Shown: positions 1 through 7,113 of the stretch, in pieces
How positions within the stretch are numbered: position 1 is the first letter of the stretch
Layout: each line of letters opens with the position of its first letter
Source of the DNA: a virus
Length of the DNA: 20,185 nucleotides
Reading direction: 5' to 3' (one strand)
Virus record (IMG/VR): IMGVR_UViG_3300046373_000048
Coordinates: 1-20,185 of that record
Position numbers and translations under genes: made by a program
The notes under the pieces: generated by a model
What the model was told of the DNA's origin: nothing
Database searches by the model: none
What the model saw: only the letters and a program-made list of their open reading frames with translations

Positions 1-2
1 AT

Positions 3-1013
3 GGTACGAGTTTTACGCCTGGAATGATCGTATCGACCGATCCGGGGCAGGTAGACCAAGATAGCAACGGCGTAACGTCCAATCCATCAACAATTACACT
101 GGCGGGCACCGGTGCTGCTGACCCAGCGGACGGGCGCGACTACTGGGCGCAATACTTGAGCGCGCTGGTGTGGATGGAAGACCTGGGTGTTGCAGGCGTA
201 GCGGCCAAGCGCGCAGCACTCAAAGGTGCAACGAATTGGAACACCACCCAAGGAGCGACGGACAAGCTCGCAACGCCAAACTTCAACTTTGCAACGCGGG
301 CAGAATACAGTCAGCCGCTTTTATACACCGCCACCGATTCAGGAGCAGGAGCTACATCCATGACGACACCCGGCCCCTCGTTCGTTTGGGACACTGCTAC
401 CCCGTTCGCTAACTCGTTTGTATGGGGGCCGCTACGGGGGCTAGGCTTGCCGCTATCGAGCTTGGCATCTGGCGGCAGCGATGGCACAACGCCGCTCTAC
501 GACGCGTACATCGCTGCAGGCGGCACGGTGAGCGCCAATTCGGAGGTGCGCTGGCTTGCAGGGGCTGTGTCGCATGGCACTCTGAACACCGACCCGACGA
601 ATGGAGCGATAGACTATACCGGGGATGGCACGTACGACACCTCCCTGTTTAACTTCTGGCTTGATGGCCCTTCGCTGCAAACAGCAGTTCCGGTTAATTT
701 CGGCACAGCGCCGGCCGGTGGTGGTGGCAGCACACCTACGCCAACTATTACAGCCACCGTCCGTACGCCGCCGCTGGCCCTGTTGCCCAACCTAACTGGT
801 CTGAAATGGGCGATGTTCTCGCAGGCGACCCCTGACTTGTTCGGCGCCCCGGTAGCGAAGGGTGCTACCGCATCAACTGATGGCGCGGCAAAGCTGAATA
901 TCCCGGCCACGGTAGCAGCTGGAACGTATTTCCTCATCTTCACGACGAGCGACGGCACGACGACGCAGAACCCGCCGCCGCAGTCGTTCGCCGCGCCGAT
1001 CACGGTGGCCTAA
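3..1013 (+). CDS. Phage structural protein, C-terminal part (5' partial)
   Basis: The reading frame is open from the left edge: codons before the first ATG (position 24) continue upstream as GTSFTPG, so ATG24 is probably not the true start. The visible part has two blocks. A roughly 230-residue region rich in Gly, Ala, Thr and Ser is followed by a Gly/Ser/Thr/Pro linker near residues 230-250 (counted from ATG24), then a compact C-terminal domain of about 75 residues containing LKWAMFSQATPDLF and ending in APITVA. C-terminal domains of this kind resemble Ig-like modules on phage virion proteins, from general memory only. The gene sits upstream of scaffold and capsid, where a head-associated protein is expected. 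Function is unknown; a structural role is inferred from context. Confidence 0.65.
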   Translation, partial: GTSFTPGMIVSTDPGQVDQDSNGVTSNPSTITLAGTGAADPADGRDYWAQYLSALVWMEDLGVAGVAAKRAALKGATNWNTTQGATDKLATPNFNFATRAEYSQPLLYTATDSGAGATSMTTPGPSFVWDTATPFANSFVWGPLRGLGLPLSSLASGGSDGTTPLYDAYIAAGGTVSANSEVRWLAGAVSHGTLNTDPTNGAIDYTGDGTYDTSLFNFWLDGPSLQTAVPVNFGTAPAGGGGSTPTPTITATVRTPPLALLPNLTGLKWAMFSQATPDLFGAPVAKGATASTDGAAKLNIPATVAAGTYFLIFTTSDGTTTQNPPPQSFAAPITVA

Positions 1014-1490
1014 GTGGACATCGTTCTCTCGCCGCAATTTGGAGGTGATGGCAGCTACCTGTTCGCCTACCAATACCCGTACAGCGAGAATCCACTTGCG
1101 GCCCAGGGCGGCGCACCGGGTAGCGGGAAAGCAGTAAAGAGCCGCGCGCTAAGCCGGAAGTACAGCGTCACGAAGAACGGCAAGACGATGGTCTTTCGTG
1201 ACCCGCGCCTGGCTGAGCAAATGCTACATAGCGACGACGAGCCTGCGCCAGCCCCCAAGCGCAAGAAGAAGGCCACGAAGATCGTTACATCAGGCGTCGG
1301 TCTTATCGAACTGCCGGCAATTGGTCCGACAATTGACCATGCCGAGCTTCGCCGCCAGGCCACGCTGCAAGCGGCGGCAGCCGAGCGCAAACGCGCGCTA
1401 GAGCGTGCCCATTACGCGGCCTTATTGTCGCAGCTTCGACGCAAGCAGATTGAGGAAGAAGATCACTTTTTACTATCGGCTTCGGCCTGA
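1014..1490 (+). CDS. Hypothetical phage protein with basic and helical C-terminal half
   Basis: This 158-residue frame opens with GTG directly after the upstream stop codon, so translation is probably coupled; no good Shine-Dalgarno sequence precedes it and no better in-frame ATG is nearby. The N-terminal third is Gly/Tyr-rich. A lysine cluster (KRKKK near residue 83) follows a short acidic/proline stretch, and the last 50 residues are Arg/Ala/Gln-rich and likely helical. I do not recognise a family. Its place between a structural gene and the scaffold suggests a head-assembly or packaging accessory, which is inference from position only. Confidence 0.6.
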   Translation: MDIVLSPQFGGDGSYLFAYQYPYSENPLAAQGGAPGSGKAVKSRALSRKYSVTKNGKTMVFRDPRLAEQMLHSDDEPAPAPKRKKKATKIVTSGVGLIELPAIGPTIDHAELRRQATLQAAAAERKRALERAHYAALLSQLRRKQIEEEDHFLLSASA

Positions 1491-1499
1491 CGGGGATTT

Positions 1500-1799
1500 A
1501 TGAGCATCGAACAGAAAATTTACGATGGCGACCGCGCCCAGGAAGTTTTGGAAAACGAGCAATTCAACCTGGCCTTTGAGGCCATTCAACTGGAGATCAT
1601 CGAGCAATGGAAGAACGCACCAGCAAGAGACGCGGAAGGGCGCGAAAAGCTGTGGACGATGTTGAAGCTGGCGGACAAATTCAAGCTGGCCCTGCAATCG
1701 ACCCTGGACACGGGCAAATTGGCGAAGATGGAGCTGCAACACCAGCAGACCCTAGCCCAACGCGCCAAGGAATGGCTTATGCCGAGTTTGAGCGATTGA
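1500..1799 (+). CDS. Small helical phage protein
   Basis: A 99-residue, charged, almost certainly all-helical protein with no Cys, a central EQWKNAPARDAEGREKLW segment and a helix beginning LKLADKFKLALQSTLDTGKL. GGGG lies a few bases before the ATG, nine bases after the upstream stop. Proteins of this size and style are common in podophage head modules, but I cannot assign a family. The same strand holds a second short reading frame overlapping its end (1772-1951), so the two may be translationally coupled. Confidence 0.65.
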   Translation: MSIEQKIYDGDRAQEVLENEQFNLAFEAIQLEIIEQWKNAPARDAEGREKLWTMLKLADKFKLALQSTLDTGKLAKMELQHQQTLAQRAKEWLMPSLSD

Positions 1800-1951
1800 C
1801 GCTAGAAGTGTCTCGCAAGAAGCTCGTTGCTGCATGTTGGCATCCAGACGCCCGCGGCGAGATTCATCCGCTGCACAACGGCGTCAATGCGCGCCTTTCT
1901 GTTGGCCCCGCCGCCTATCAGTTGTCTAGCGGTGAAAAAATAGTGCTGTGA
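1772..1951 (+). CDS. Candidate small gene overlapping the previous one
   Basis: An ATG at 1772 opens a 59-residue frame overlapping the last 28 bases of the upstream gene in another frame. The product (MAYAEFERLTLEV at its start, then CWHPDARGEIHPLHNG) has mixed, protein-like composition and fills most of the otherwise empty gap before the scaffold gene. The frame extends upstream of 1772, but that part is only a shadow of the previous gene. AAGGA abuts the ATG with no spacer, so initiation would have to rely on coupling. No family is recognised, and it may be a chance open frame. Confidence 0.45.
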   Translation: MAYAEFERLTLEVSRKKLVAACWHPDARGEIHPLHNGVNARLSVGPAAYQLSSGEKIVL

Positions 1952-1966
1952 CACAAAGCATTTCAA

Positions 1967-1996
1967 GACATTAACTTTACGGTAGTAAATAATGTC
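1967..1996 (+). promoter_or_regulatory. Interrupted inverted repeat upstream of scaffold gene
   Basis: GACATTA and TAATGTC form perfect 7-base outer arms, and TTTAC/GTAAA form 5-base inner arms around a GGTA loop. A 2-base AC bulge lies on the left side. No T-run follows, so it is not a classic terminator. It could be an operator, an RNase III-type processing hairpin or a transcript stabiliser; the sequence does not decide. Confidence 0.45.
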
Positions 1997-2001
1997 AATG
2001 C

Positions 2002-2027
2002 GCAAGGCTCTTTTGAGAGCTTGCTTT
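2002..2027 (+). terminator. Weak hairpin, possible leaky terminator before scaffold gene
   Basis: GCAA-(G bulge)-GCTCT pairs with AGAGC-TTGC around a TTTG loop, followed by only three Ts. It follows the 1967-1996 dyad by five bases. The short T-run makes efficient termination unlikely; a partial terminator or mRNA-processing element is possible. Confidence 0.35.
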
Positions 2028-2030
2028 GCC

Positions 2031-2043
2031 CGCCGGGATGGCG
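2031..2043 (+). promoter_or_regulatory. GGGAT-loop hairpin in the scaffold leader
   Basis: CGCC-GGGAT-GGCG folds as a 4-bp hairpin 44 bases before the scaffold ATG. A hairpin with the identical GGGAT loop and a changed but still paired stem lies before the capsid gene (3063-3077). The shared loop with compensatory stem difference suggests an RNA element, though each is short. Confidence 0.35.
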
Positions 2044-2087
2044 CGCTTTCCCCCGCTCGAAATGAGCATTAAGACGGAGTTTCACAC

Positions 2088-3050
2088 ATGGACAATCCTT
2101 CCCAGGAATCCAGCCTTAGCACGTTTGAAGCTTCAAACGAGTTCGCCAACATTTTTGGCGGCGAGCAAACCGAAGAGAAAAAGGAAGCGCCCGCAAATGA
2201 CGAAGATGCGGCGCTGGAACTGGTTAAGTCGGAAGAGGGCGGCGAAGAAGCCCCCGAGGCTGATGCCGAGCAAGATGAGCCGGCCGATGACGCGATCACC
2301 GTCGAAGTCGATGGCAAGCCGGTCGTACTGACCAAGGCACAGATTGCCGAGGCCCACAAAGGTCAGCTCCGCCAGGACGATTACACGCGCAAGACGATGG
2401 CTGTGGCTGAGGAAGCGAAAGCGGCTAAGGCAGAACGTGAAGCAGCAGCAGTAGAGCGTCAGCAGTATGCTACGCAATTGGGCGAATTCCAGAAGCAATT
2501 GCAGGGCGTATTGAATGAGCAGTCGAATATCGACTGGCAACAACTGCTCGAAACCGATCCGGTCGAGTACCTGAAACAGCAGCACCTCTATCAACAGAGA
2601 CAAGCGACGCTGACCCAGGCACAGGCCGAGCAGGAAAAGATCGAGCAGCAGCAACAGGCCGAAAGCGAGAAGACCCGCGCCGAGTACATCCGCAACCAGC
2701 ATCAACTACTCGTTGACAAGCTGCCCGAATGGAAAGACGAGGCGAAGCGCAAAGAAGGCGTTGCAGCACTTGCCAAGACCCTGCTTGATCGCGGGTTCAC
2801 GCAAGAGGAACTGTCCAAACTTTCGGACCATCGCTTGGTGTTGGAGTTCAACGATGCGAAAAAGTATCGGGAACTGATGGCACGCGCCAAAGAGTCAGCC
2901 AAAAAAGTGCAGGCTCTGCCGACGAAAGTTGAGCGCCCAGGTAACGGGCAGGCAAGCAAGGTCGATGGTCGCACAGCAGCAGTACAGCGGCTTAGCAAAT
3001 CAGGCTCGCAACAGGACGCGGCAGAAGTATTCGCGCAAATGTTCAGCTAA
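2088..3050 (+). CDS. Head scaffolding protein
   Basis: This 320-residue protein lies immediately before the major capsid gene, the usual scaffold position. Residues about 24-72 are strongly acidic (Glu/Asp/Ala-rich). Residues about 95-235 are Gln/Glu/Ala/Lys-rich and predicted to form long helices or coiled coil. The C-terminal 50 residues are more basic and end in DAAEVFAQMF, an amphipathic tail of the kind scaffolds use to contact coat protein; the N-terminus has a similar EFANIF segment. GGAG eight bases before the ATG supports the start. Scaffolds guide procapsid assembly and are then released or degraded. The assignment rests on composition, size and position, because scaffolds diverge quickly. 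Confidence 0.8.
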   Translation: MDNPSQESSLSTFEASNEFANIFGGEQTEEKKEAPANDEDAALELVKSEEGGEEAPEADAEQDEPADDAITVEVDGKPVVLTKAQIAEAHKGQLRQDDYTRKTMAVAEEAKAAKAEREAAAVERQQYATQLGEFQKQLQGVLNEQSNIDWQQLLETDPVEYLKQQHLYQQRQATLTQAQAEQEKIEQQQQAESEKTRAEYIRNQHQLLVDKLPEWKDEAKRKEGVAALAKTLLDRGFTQEELSKLSDHRLVLEFNDAKKYRELMARAKESAKKVQALPTKVERPGNGQASKVDGRTAAVQRLSKSGSQQDAAEVFAQMFS

Positions 3051-3062
3051 CCATATATCGGC

Positions 3063-3077
3063 GCGTCGGGATGACGC
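3063..3077 (+). promoter_or_regulatory. GGGAT-loop hairpin in the capsid leader
   Basis: GCGTC-GGGAT-GACGC is a perfect 5-bp hairpin 24 bases before the capsid ATG and 13 bases after the scaffold stop. It shares its loop with the hairpin at 2031-2043, with a C-G to T-A pair swap in the stem. Confidence 0.4.
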
Positions 3078-3101
3078 CTCAATCCTTCAGGGAGCAACAA
3101 C

Positions 3102-4025
3102 ATGGCTGCACCAACCAATACCTTTACCACGACTTCTGCCGTTGGCAATCGTGAAGACCTGACCAACATCATCGGCCGCATCGCGCCGACCGCCACCCCC
3201 TTCATGTCCATGCTGGGCAAAGCGAAGGCGACCAACACGCTGCATGAATGGCAGACCCAAGACCTGGCAGCCGCGGCGAACAACGCCCAGGCTGAGGGCG
3301 ACGACGCGACGGCCAAGACGATTACCCCGACCGTCCGCCTGAACAACCGTACCCAAATCTCGACCAAGACCGTCATCGTGTCTGGCTCGCAGCAGGCCAT
3401 GAACCCTGCCGGCCGCGCCAATGAGCTGGGCTACCAGATGAGCCTGGCTTCGATGGAGCTGAAACGCGATATGGAAGTCGCTTTGACGCAGAACAGCGTT
3501 ACCGCGACCTCCCCACGCCAACTGCGCGGCGCCATTGGCTGGCTGGGTGACAACAAGGATGCCGGCACCGGCTACGTGGCGCCCAACTACGTCACCAACG
3601 TGGCGCAGACGGACGGCACCCAGGCTGCTTTCTCGGAAGCGCGCCTAAAAAACGTGCTGCAACAGTGCTTCACTGCCGGCGGCGACCCTGACATGCTGTT
3701 CATGGGCCCCGCCGCGAAGCAGACGTTCTCGACCTTCACCGGCAACTCGACCCGTTTCGACAATGGCGAGGACAAGCGCGTGACCGCTTCGGTTGACGTA
3801 TACATCTCCGACTTCGGTGAACTCAAAGCCGTACCAAGCCGTTTCCAACGCGCCCGCGATGTGCTGGTGATCCAGTCGGACAAGTGGGCACTGGCTACCC
3901 TGCGCCCCTTCCAGACCGTGGAACTGGCAAAGACCGGCGACGCCGACAAGCGCGAGATCATCGTGGAATACACGCTGGAATGCCGGACGCCGAAAGCCAA
4001 CGGCATCATTGCCGACTGCCTCTAA
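3102..4025 (+). CDS. Major capsid protein, SU10/DUF5309 family
   Basis: The 307-residue product matches the SU10-type (DUF5309) major head protein family in length and pattern. It opens with a Thr-rich strand followed by GNREDLTNIIGRIAPTATPF (residues 15-34), then a long Ala-rich region with TISTKTVIVSG-like strands and an MELKRDMEVAL helix. The C-terminal half has the family's GGDPDMLFMGP segment and a closing block with SDKWALATLRPFQT. These proteins take the HK97 fold and form the icosahedral shell. GGGAG lies seven bases before the ATG. It directly follows the scaffold gene and is followed by a hairpin that may reduce transcription downstream, fitting the need for many capsid copies. Confidence 0.88.
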   Translation: MAAPTNTFTTTSAVGNREDLTNIIGRIAPTATPFMSMLGKAKATNTLHEWQTQDLAAAANNAQAEGDDATAKTITPTVRLNNRTQISTKTVIVSGSQQAMNPAGRANELGYQMSLASMELKRDMEVALTQNSVTATSPRQLRGAIGWLGDNKDAGTGYVAPNYVTNVAQTDGTQAAFSEARLKNVLQQCFTAGGDPDMLFMGPAAKQTFSTFTGNSTRFDNGEDKRVTASVDVYISDFGELKAVPSRFQRARDVLVIQSDKWALATLRPFQTVELAKTGDADKREIIVEYTLECRTPKANGIIADCL

Positions 4026-4037
4026 TCGTTGAACCTG

Positions 4038-4058
4038 CCCCCGCTACGGCGGGGGTTT
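4038..4058 (+). terminator. Hairpin terminator after the capsid gene
   Basis: CCCCCGC and GCGGGGG form a perfect 7-bp GC-rich stem around a TACG loop, followed by TTTCGCT. The T-run is short, so partial read-through to the downstream genes is expected. It lies 13 bases after the capsid stop codon. Confidence 0.65.
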
Positions 4059-4077
4059 CGCTATTGGAGCTATGAAT

Positions 4078-4377
4078 ATGGATGATTCCGTCACCATCAT
4101 CAAAACCGGCGTGATTCTGACCGCTGGTGGTACTTCGGTCAATGCTGCGATCCCAACCGCGCAGTCTGGCGAAATCCCGCGCTACATTCGTCTTGCTGCA
4201 ACGACTTCCATTTACGTCAAGCTTGGTATCGCTGGCGTAGCCGCGGTAGCAGGCGACTTCATGGTGCAACCAGGCGATGCGACGATTGTCGTTGTCCCGC
4301 AAGGCATCACGACCATCGCGTGCTTACAGGCCGCAACGGGCGGCATCTTGCAAGTGTCGCCGCTGGAAGACTGCTGA
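4078..4377 (+). CDS. Small head-associated protein (possible decoration or head accessory)
   Basis: A 99-residue, beta-rich, Ala/Val/Ile/Thr-rich protein. An ATG also occurs at 4072, but GGAG at 4066-4069 is ideally spaced (8 bases) only from ATG4078, so that start is preferred. The product has no charged clusters and looks like a small beta-sandwich, as seen in capsid decoration or stabilising proteins. Its position directly after the major capsid gene supports a virion role. The family is not recognised; decoration is an inference. Its stop overlaps the next ATG by one base. Confidence 0.7.
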   Translation: MDDSVTIIKTGVILTAGGTSVNAAIPTAQSGEIPRYIRLAATTSIYVKLGIAGVAAVAGDFMVQPGDATIVVVPQGITTIACLQAATGGILQVSPLEDC

Positions 4378-4664
4378 TGATCGACATCGATACCCGGATC
4401 ACGACCGAAGGCCAGCTCACGCACATCGAGCGGGTACAGGACTGCACGCCGATTGCCGAGTATGCAAAGGCGCAGCATAACGCCGGATTTCATGGTTCGT
4501 CGGAGTTGAAGCACGCCGCGCGTATCCCGAACGTCATCATCGAGAAATACTGCAATGACCACAACATCGAGTTCTCGGAGTTCATGCGCAACCGCGAGCA
4601 TATGCGCCGGGTACTGAACGACCCGAGTCTCGCCGCGTTTCGCATCTGGCCCGGAAAGGTCTGA
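4377..4664 (+). CDS. Conserved-looking small phage protein
   Basis: The ATG at 4377 overlaps the TGA of the upstream gene (TGATG), giving a 95-residue product. An in-frame start at 4320 would lie deep inside the upstream gene and is rejected. The sequence is compact and charged, with HIERVQDCTPIAEYAKAQHN, an ARIPNVIIEKYCNDHNI segment and a C-terminus ending LAAFRIWPGKV. This kind of protein recurs in podophage head-tail modules in my memory, always without a known function. A head or connector role follows only from location. Confidence 0.72.
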   Translation: MIDIDTRITTEGQLTHIERVQDCTPIAEYAKAQHNAGFHGSSELKHAARIPNVIIEKYCNDHNIEFSEFMRNREHMRRVLNDPSLAAFRIWPGKV

Positions 4665-4666
4665 CC

Positions 4667-5212
4667 ATGCAGCGCTACATCAACAATTTCATCGACACCC
4701 GCGGCAACGCTGTTCCATACGCGACGATCAGCGTATTCAACGTCAGCGGGGCGCCAGCGACGATCTACAGCGACAACGGCACAACCCCATTGCCGAACCC
4801 ATTCACCACGGATGAGCGCGGGTCAGTGGCGTTTTATGCTGCTGACGGCCGCTACAACATCAAGTGCGAAGGCTCGGGCGTTGATCCGATGATTGTCACC
4901 GATGTCGCCCTGTCCGATACAGCATCAATGCCTTGCGTAACTGCTTGGGTGAAGTTCAATGGTCTGACTGGCGCAATCCTTGCAGGTTTCAACGTAGCCA
5001 GCATTACCGGCAACAGCGGCGCCTATACGGTCAATTTCACCAAGCCAATGAAAAGTGCTAACTACGCAGCAGTCGCCTCCGTGCAGCAATGGAATGGGGT
5101 AAGCGATACCGTCTTGACGGGTGTTCCAACAGTTAATGGTATCGCAGTTAACACCTATTCGGCCGGCACGCTTGCGGCTAATGGCGAAGTGTCGCTAATC
5201 GTTCTCGGCTAA
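4667..5212 (+). CDS. Fibre-like virion protein with C-terminal beta domain
   Basis: This 181-residue protein has two visible parts. Residues 1-75 carry a YINNFIDTRGNAVPYATISV start and an ATIYSDNGTTPLPNPFTTDE motif ending in FYAADGRYNI, a pattern typical of N-terminal attachment domains of phage fibre or base proteins. Residues about 90-181 carry TAWVKFNGLTGAILAGFNV then AYTVNFTKPM, a beta domain often found at tips of tail fibres (ARAWVNFNG-type). It is therefore likely a short fibre or receptor-binding accessory. It lies inside the head-connector block, between two small head genes and the adaptor, which is unusual for a fibre. Receptor and copy number cannot be told. Confidence 0.75.
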   Translation: MQRYINNFIDTRGNAVPYATISVFNVSGAPATIYSDNGTTPLPNPFTTDERGSVAFYAADGRYNIKCEGSGVDPMIVTDVALSDTASMPCVTAWVKFNGLTGAILAGFNVASITGNSGAYTVNFTKPMKSANYAAVASVQQWNGVSDTVLTGVPTVNGIAVNTYSAGTLAANGEVSLIVLG

Positions 5213-5220
5213 GGGGCGAT

Positions 5221-5853
5221 ATGCCAATCATCGCCTCTCCTGCAATCGATCCACTTGATTACGCCTGGCTGCAATCTCGCGTCGCCCGCTGGCTGCACCG
5301 TACCGATTTAACCGCGGACATCAAGGATTTCATCACCCTGGCGGAGGCGCGTATTAACGCTGACCTCGATGCACGGGCGCAGGATCAAATTGCTACGCTT
5401 GCGACCGTTGCGCACGCCTCGGTGTTGCCGATCCCGACCGATCTGCTCAACGTCCGCTCGTTCCTGTTACAGAATATCCGCGAGCTGGATTACATGGCGC
5501 CTGAGAATTTCAACGCCCGTTACGGCACGGCCGGCGAGGGTTCACCAATCGCATACACGATCATTGGCGGGAATTTCTACTTTGGCCCTACGCCTGACAG
5601 CAATTATTCGCTAACGCTGGCGTACCAAGGGAATATCCCGAGCCTCGCGGCCAATGGGACAAATTTCCTGATGAGCGCGCACCCGAACGTGTACTTGTTC
5701 GCAACGCTCGTTGAAAGCACCAAATTCATTGCTGACGATGGCCGCCTGCCGACCTGGGAAATCTCATATCAGCAGGCCATCAAGGCGGTCAATGACCTCG
5801 ATTGGGCTGTCTCCGGTCCTATGCGCGTGCGTTCTGACGTGCGCAACAAATAA
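5221..5853 (+). CDS. Head-tail adaptor protein, SU10-like
   Basis: A 210-residue protein with the look of phage adaptor (connector ring) proteins found beside DUF5309-type capsids. It has an N-terminal helical half containing LQSRVARWLHRTDLTADIKD and FITLAEARINADLDAR, then a beta-rich part with IPTDLLNVRSF, FYFGPTPDSNYSLTLAYQG and a closing helical PTWEISYQQAIKAVNDLD. Adaptors dock on the portal and join it to the nozzle. AAGGGG lies six bases before the ATG. Together with the nozzle-like gene at 7589 it forms the neck, although fibre genes lie between them. Family assignment is from remembered sequence style. Confidence 0.8.
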   Translation: MPIIASPAIDPLDYAWLQSRVARWLHRTDLTADIKDFITLAEARINADLDARAQDQIATLATVAHASVLPIPTDLLNVRSFLLQNIRELDYMAPENFNARYGTAGEGSPIAYTIIGGNFYFGPTPDSNYSLTLAYQGNIPSLAANGTNFLMSAHPNVYLFATLVESTKFIADDGRLPTWEISYQQAIKAVNDLDWAVSGPMRVRSDVRNK

Positions 5854-5862
5854 GGGGCAACA

Positions 5863-7113
5863 ATGCCACTCGAAACCGGTACTTTTATTTCTGATCTGGT
5901 CCCGACTAACCCGACGCCTGGCGATGCAAAATCCCAGGGCGATGACCATATCCGCTTTGTCAAATCTGCTGTAAAAGCAACCTTCCCGAACGTAAGCGGC
6001 GCGGTTAATGCCACGCATACCGAGTTGAATTATGTTGTAGGTCTGACTGCGCAAGCGGCGGCCAAGGACGGCTCCAACCTCACCACGCCAGCACCTGGCG
6101 ACAGCACCACCAAGATCGCGACAACTGCGTTTGTGATGAATGCAGCACTTACCTCGTCGCTGCCTGGGCAGGCTGGCAACGGTGGCAAGTTTCTCTATAC
6201 CGATGGAACCAATGCGGTATGGCGGCAGGCCTACCCCACTTTATCTGGTTCGACGGCTGGCAAGGTGCTGACCAATGACGGTGTCGGTACTAGCTGGGTA
6301 CAGGCGATCCCTCCGATCTCGTCTGGTGTAGTTGGGCAGTATCTGTCGAATGATGGCGCCAATACGGTTTGGGCAACGCCATCGGCTTACTTGCCACTAT
6401 CTGGCGGCACGATGACGGGTCAACTCCTACTGAAAGAAGGTACGGCGGCCGCACCTGGGCTTTCATTTGCAAATGATGGAGCGCCGGACACAGGCTTTTA
6501 CCATATCGCCGATGGTGTTTTTGGAATTAGCAACAACACGAATCAGACATGGCGGTTTGCCGCCGATGGAACGACCACCTATAGCTTCCTCAACGTCGAT
6601 ACGAGTAGCAAGGGCGCAAATTACACAACCGCATATTTCCAAAATACAAATGGCCTGAACATTACATTACAAGGTAACGGGCCGAATGGTTATAAGACAT
6701 TGCGTCTACAAGGCGGCACTCTGTCGTTCGTGAATAGCGCATACACAGCACAAATCTGGTCCCTGACCGATGGCGGCGATATGGCGATCACTGGCAATTT
6801 CTCAGCCAATGCCGTGAGCGCTGGAACGGTGACTCAAACCTCCGACGAGCGCAAAAAGAAATCGTGGCAGCGCATGCCGCACGACTTTATTGCGCGCTTG
6901 GCCGGCTTGCGTAAGTCCGGCATCTTCCGCTGGAAGAAGGGTGGCGCGGTCGGCGTTGGCGTTGGCGCGCAATCGCTTGAAGCGATCTTCCCCGAAGCCG
7001 TGCATACCGATGAGCAGGGCAACAAGTCCGTGAACTATGGCGCCGCAGCCATGGTTGCGTGCGTGGAGCTGGCGCGCGAGATTGAAGCGCTCAAAAAGCT
7101 GGTGCAAAAATGA
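5863..7113 (+). CDS. Tail fibre with C-terminal S74 intramolecular chaperone domain
   Basis: The 416-residue product has a fibre N-terminus (GDAKSQGDDHIRFVKSAVKA, residues 20-39). Three 25-residue-spaced repeats of G-x-x-L-x-x-D-G-x4-W follow at residues 108, 133 and 158, then the fibre motif LPLSGGTMTG (177-186) and a beta-rich shaft. The C-terminus is a peptidase S74 (ICD) domain starting at TSDERKKK, with Ser327 and the nearby lysines in the position of the family's Ser-Lys dyad. It ends in a helical VELAREIEALKKLVQ coil. S74 domains trimerise the fibre and then cut themselves off just before the serine, leaving a mature protein of about 326 residues. Its stop overlaps the next start by four bases. 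Receptor specificity is not visible. Confidence 0.87.
   Translation: MPLETGTFISDLVPTNPTPGDAKSQGDDHIRFVKSAVKATFPNVSGAVNATHTELNYVVGLTAQAAAKDGSNLTTPAPGDSTTKIATTAFVMNAALTSSLPGQAGNGGKFLYTDGTNAVWRQAYPTLSGSTAGKVLTNDGVGTSWVQAIPPISSGVVGQYLSNDGANTVWATPSAYLPLSGGTMTGQLLLKEGTAAAPGLSFANDGAPDTGFYHIADGVFGISNNTNQTWRFAADGTTTYSFLNVDTSSKGANYTTAYFQNTNGLNITLQGNGPNGYKTLRLQGGTLSFVNSAYTAQIWSLTDGGDMAITGNFSANAVSAGTVTQTSDERKKKSWQRMPHDFIARLAGLRKSGIFRWKKGGAVGVGVGAQSLEAIFPEAVHTDEQGNKSVNYGAAAMVACVELAREIEALKKLVQK

Noticed and set aside
1038-1130. 29-codon frame with a GGAGGTGATG start inside the gene at 1014
   Set aside because: The ATG is one base from the Shine-Dalgarno sequence and the frame is a short Arg-rich shadow; the bases encode Gly-Gly-Asp-Gly in the real frame.
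2133-2705. 190-residue Leu-rich minus-strand frame
   Set aside because: It is antisense to the Gln/Glu/Lys-rich scaffold coiled coil, which gives Leu/Phe-rich complement reading by codon bias.
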